Assembly: GCA_012728875.1 (NCBI GenBank)
Contig: JAAYEF010000029.1
Coordinates: 1 to 64,000, forward strand
Origin: Candidatus Cloacimonadota bacterium
GTDB lineage: Bacteria > Cloacimonadota > Cloacimonadia > Cloacimonadales > Cloacimonadaceae
Direction of reading: 5' to 3'
Length of the DNA: 64,000 nt
Of the stretch, positions 62,144 through 64,000 are shown in pieces (the first letter of the stretch is position 1; every line of letters begins with the position of its first letter). The position numbers and the translations under genes were made by a program. The notes below the pieces were generated by a model. It saw nothing but the letters and a program-made list of their open reading frames with translations, did not search any database and was not told where the DNA came from.

Positions 62144-63139
62144 ATGAAAAATCCAATCGCCTCCGCACTTACTTACATTTTCCTGATCATCTTCGGCGCC
62201 GTGATGGTGGTTCCCTTCATTTGGATGCTTTCCACGTCGCTGATGACCCAGGGTGAATTCAATAAAAACGATTCCATCTTCATTCCCAAGGAAGAATATC
62301 ACGTTTGGCAGGATGGGGATACGGAACGTCGCGTGATCTTGGTTCAAAGCAAGGACGGCAAGGCCGTGATCCACGTTTTGAACAGCGAAGGCCAGATCTC
62401 CACAGATTTTGAAGAATATCTGGAAGTGCCGGACGATCAGGTGAAAATGGTGCGCAAAAAGCCCAGCTTCCACTTCGACAACTTTGTGAAGGCCTTCAAA
62501 AAAGTCCCCTTTGCCACCTATTTTGCGAATACGCTCTACGTCTCCTTCATCACGCTCATCGGGGTTTTGATCAGTTCGGTTTTGGCAGCCTACGCCTTTG
62601 CGCGCCTTGAGTTCAAGGGCAAGGACCTGATCTTCTACCTCTTTTTGAGCATGATGATGGTGCCGGAGCCCATCTATATCATTTCGTCCTACATCATGTT
62701 GGACAAATTCAACTGGCTGGATACCTACAACGCGCTCATCATCCCCTGGTGTGTGAATATCTTCACCATCTTCCTCTTCAGGCAACACTTCAAGAGCCTG
62801 CCGCAGGAGCTTTTCGACGCCGCTTCGATTGACGGCTGCAGCACCTTTGGCATGCTCACCCGCGTGGTTTTGCCTCTTTCAAAAGGGGTGATGGCCACCG
62901 CAGCGGTCTTTTCCGTGATCGGCTCCTGGAACAGTTTCATGTGGCCGCTGGTGATGACCGACCGCCCGGAATTGCGCGTGTTGCAGGTGGGGCTCAGCTA
63001 TTTCAATCAGGAAGCCTCCACTCAAACCACACTGTTGATGGCGGCATCCACATTCAGCATCGTGCCCATTCTCATCATCTTTTTCCTGGCTCAAAAACAG
63101 ATCATTGCCAGCTATGCCAAGGCTGGCTTGAAAGACTAA
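62144..63139 (+). CDS. Sugar-type ABC transporter permease (MalG-like) with periplasmic insertion
   Basis: A 331-residue permease, about 50 residues longer than typical MalG-type proteins (270-285). The EAA motif is ELFDAASIDGCSTFGMLTRVVLP in outline. After the first helix and the family's STSLMTQGE segment there is an additional stretch of about 60 residues (PKEEYHVWQDGDTERRVILV through VPDDQVKMVRKKP in outline) before the conserved FDNFVKAFKKVPF. It lies in the periplasm and has a beta-hairpin-like pattern. GGGGAG precedes ATG 62144 by about seven bases; the ORF-track TTG is two codons earlier. Confidence 0.9.
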   Translation: MKNPIASALTYIFLIIFGAVMVVPFIWMLSTSLMTQGEFNKNDSIFIPKEEYHVWQDGDTERRVILVQSKDGKAVIHVLNSEGQISTDFEEYLEVPDDQVKMVRKKPSFHFDNFVKAFKKVPFATYFANTLYVSFITLIGVLISSVLAAYAFARLEFKGKDLIFYLFLSMMMVPEPIYIISSYIMLDKFNWLDTYNALIIPWCVNIFTIFLFRQHFKSLPQELFDAASIDGCSTFGMLTRVVLPLSKGVMATAAVFSVIGSWNSFMWPLVMTDRPELRVLQVGLSYFNQEASTQTTLLMAASTFSIVPILIIFFLAQKQIIASYAKAGLKD

Positions 63140-63152
63140 AAGGGAATTTTTT

Positions 63153-64000
63153 ATGAACAAGCGTAAAACAGATGTGCGTCACATCAAAAAACAAATCCAA
63201 AAACAGGAAGTCATCAAGCATAAGGAATATAAGGTTCCGGAAAAGCCCAAGCCGCTGGAAGACTTCCGTTTCCGTCCCCAGCCTTTGGCAAATCCGAAGC
63301 TGAACAACATCGTTGCCTGGGCTGTTTTTGCCGTGGTGATACTGATTTACCTGCTCACCCAGGCGCGCAGCACCTCCTTTTGGGATTCGGGTGAATATGC
63401 CACCTGCGTGAGCATCCTCGGTGTTCCACACCCTCCGGGAAACCCGTTTTATGTGATTTTGGGACGCGCCTTGGTCACCCTCTTTGGCGGACTCTTTTCC
63501 CATGCCCAGATAGCGGCGTTTATGTCCGGACTCTTCAGCGCTTTTGCTGCCATGTTCACCTATCTCATCACAGTTCAGCTGGTCAGCATGCTGCGCGTCC
63601 GGGATTGGGAGGCAATGTTTGCCGGGATCGTGGCATCGCTGCTCACGGCTTTTTCCTTCACCTTCTGGATGAATGCTGTGGAAGCCGAAGTCTATTCCGG
63701 ACTTGTCTTCTTTGTGAACCTGATCATCTGGCTCACGCTGCGCTGGGTGGATAAATCCCGGGATTTTGATAATCAAAACGGTCTCCTGCTCATTGTTTAT
63801 CTGTTTTTCGTGGCTTTCAGTATGCACCAATCAGCGCTGCAAATCGCCCCGGCGGTATTGTTTATCGTGGTTTGGCCCCTGCTCTATCAAGGCTCAAAAG
63901 AAAGCAAATTCTGGGGAAAATTTGTGGGCTACGGTTTGGCGCTGGTGCTCAGCTACTGGATTTTTGGACTCATCGGAAAAGCAGCCAATTTGGACGTTTT
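63153..64000 (+). CDS. DUF2723-type polytopic membrane protein (GT-C-like), 3' end beyond window
   Basis: The frame is open from ATG 63153 to the window end, at least 282 codons; the ORF track omits it because no stop is reached. After a basic cytoplasmic stretch (about 1-50) comes a first helix (NIVAWAVFAVVILIYLL), then SFWDSGEYATCVSILGVPHPPGNPFY, a DUF2723 hallmark resembling the acidic loop after helix 1 of GT-C glycosyltransferases. Further helices follow. DUF2723 proteins are thought to transfer sugars from lipid carriers to secreted proteins. It begins 13 bases after the permease gene, but it need not be related in function. Confidence 0.88.
   Translation, partial: MNKRKTDVRHIKKQIQKQEVIKHKEYKVPEKPKPLEDFRFRPQPLANPKLNNIVAWAVFAVVILIYLLTQARSTSFWDSGEYATCVSILGVPHPPGNPFYVILGRALVTLFGGLFSHAQIAAFMSGLFSAFAAMFTYLITVQLVSMLRVRDWEAMFAGIVASLLTAFSFTFWMNAVEAEVYSGLVFFVNLIIWLTLRWVDKSRDFDNQNGLLLIVYLFFVAFSMHQSALQIAPAVLFIVVWPLLYQGSKESKFWGKFVGYGLALVLSYWIFGLIGKAANLDV

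Noticed and set aside
60164-62788. 874-codon minus-strand ORF
   Set aside because: It is antisense to an aminotransferase and two ABC permeases with clear motifs; its translation has no recognisable domain and His/Gln/Gly-biased composition typical of a shadow frame.

Overview
The window reads as chromosomal DNA from an anaerobic, double-membrane bacterium of the FCB neighbourhood. Candidatus Cloacimonadota is my best inference. Pointers are a lysine-fermentation-type beta-keto acid cleavage enzyme, an adenosylcobalamin-dependent (class II) ribonucleotide reductase, a HgdC-type [4Fe-4S] activase, secreted proteins with FlgD/T9SS-like C-terminal domains and dockerin-like repeats, GLUG repeats, and a nitrogenase-cofactor-like Fe-S operon. 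Candidate promoters carry a classical TTGACA -35, usually cTTGACA, rather than the Bacteroidota -33/-7 type. The phylum assignment is inference; no rRNA is present.

Layout. 1-807: a terminator, a small remnant ORF and a non-coding repeat region. 808-15029 (minus): a 12-gene operon-like run with ATGA overlaps: yicC, a small membrane protein, rnr, murI, kce-like, nrdJ, a zinc-ribbon membrane protein, apbE, folE2, an M16 peptidase, a BadF/HgdC activase and a PHP phosphatase. 15141-19761 (minus): radical SAM enzyme, NusG-domain-II protein, an unusual glycosyltransferase-Ppx/GppA fusion, and miaB. 19843-19920: tRNA-Asp(GTC) with its own terminator. 20167-21068: tag plus a tfoX-like gene that seems to start at CTG. 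21100-25474: secreted M14 carboxypeptidase, DUF192 lipoprotein and divergent polysaccharide deacetylase.

25725-29627 (plus): an SGNH-SGNH-MBOAT envelope polymer O-acylation cassette. 29875-33104 (plus): lipoprotein, zinc-ribbon membrane protein with a coupled mini-ORF, and a GLUG-repeat exported protein. 33594-34637 and 40092-40673 (minus): paralogous exported PEGA proteins with Gly/Pro-rich tails. They flank a 10-gene operon (34815-39889, minus) led by a DUF134 regulator whose promoter carries a perfect palindrome over the -10. That operon encodes two DUF5320 proteins, a related 68-residue protein, two NifX-like proteins, two MinD-type ATPases with ferredoxin inserts, an Mrp ATPase and a methyltransferase. 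I consider it the most coherent poorly characterised system in the window.

40810-47220 (minus): GcvT-like protein, amidohydrolase, dapD, PatB-type aminotransferase, PH-like membrane protein and PHP phosphatase. 47320-48123 (plus): methyltransferase. 48338-50794 (minus): SppA with a predicted N-terminal outer-membrane-like region. 50908-52967 (minus): YtrA-type GntR regulator with an ABC exporter. 53397-58655 (plus): GNAT acetyltransferase, holB, murJ, uvrC. 58820-59434: self-contained TetR gene with operator-like repeat and terminator. 59485-59971: non-coding DNA with nested, mutually exclusive inverted repeats. 59972-64000 (plus): class I aminotransferase, two sugar-type ABC permeases (one with an unusual loop insertion), and the start of a DUF2723 membrane protein that runs off the window and is missing from the ORF track.

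Family calls come from reading motifs by eye; no database search was run. Start sites were moved from the ORF-track start wherever Shine-Dalgarno spacing, overlap with the preceding gene, or signal-peptide position argued for it.
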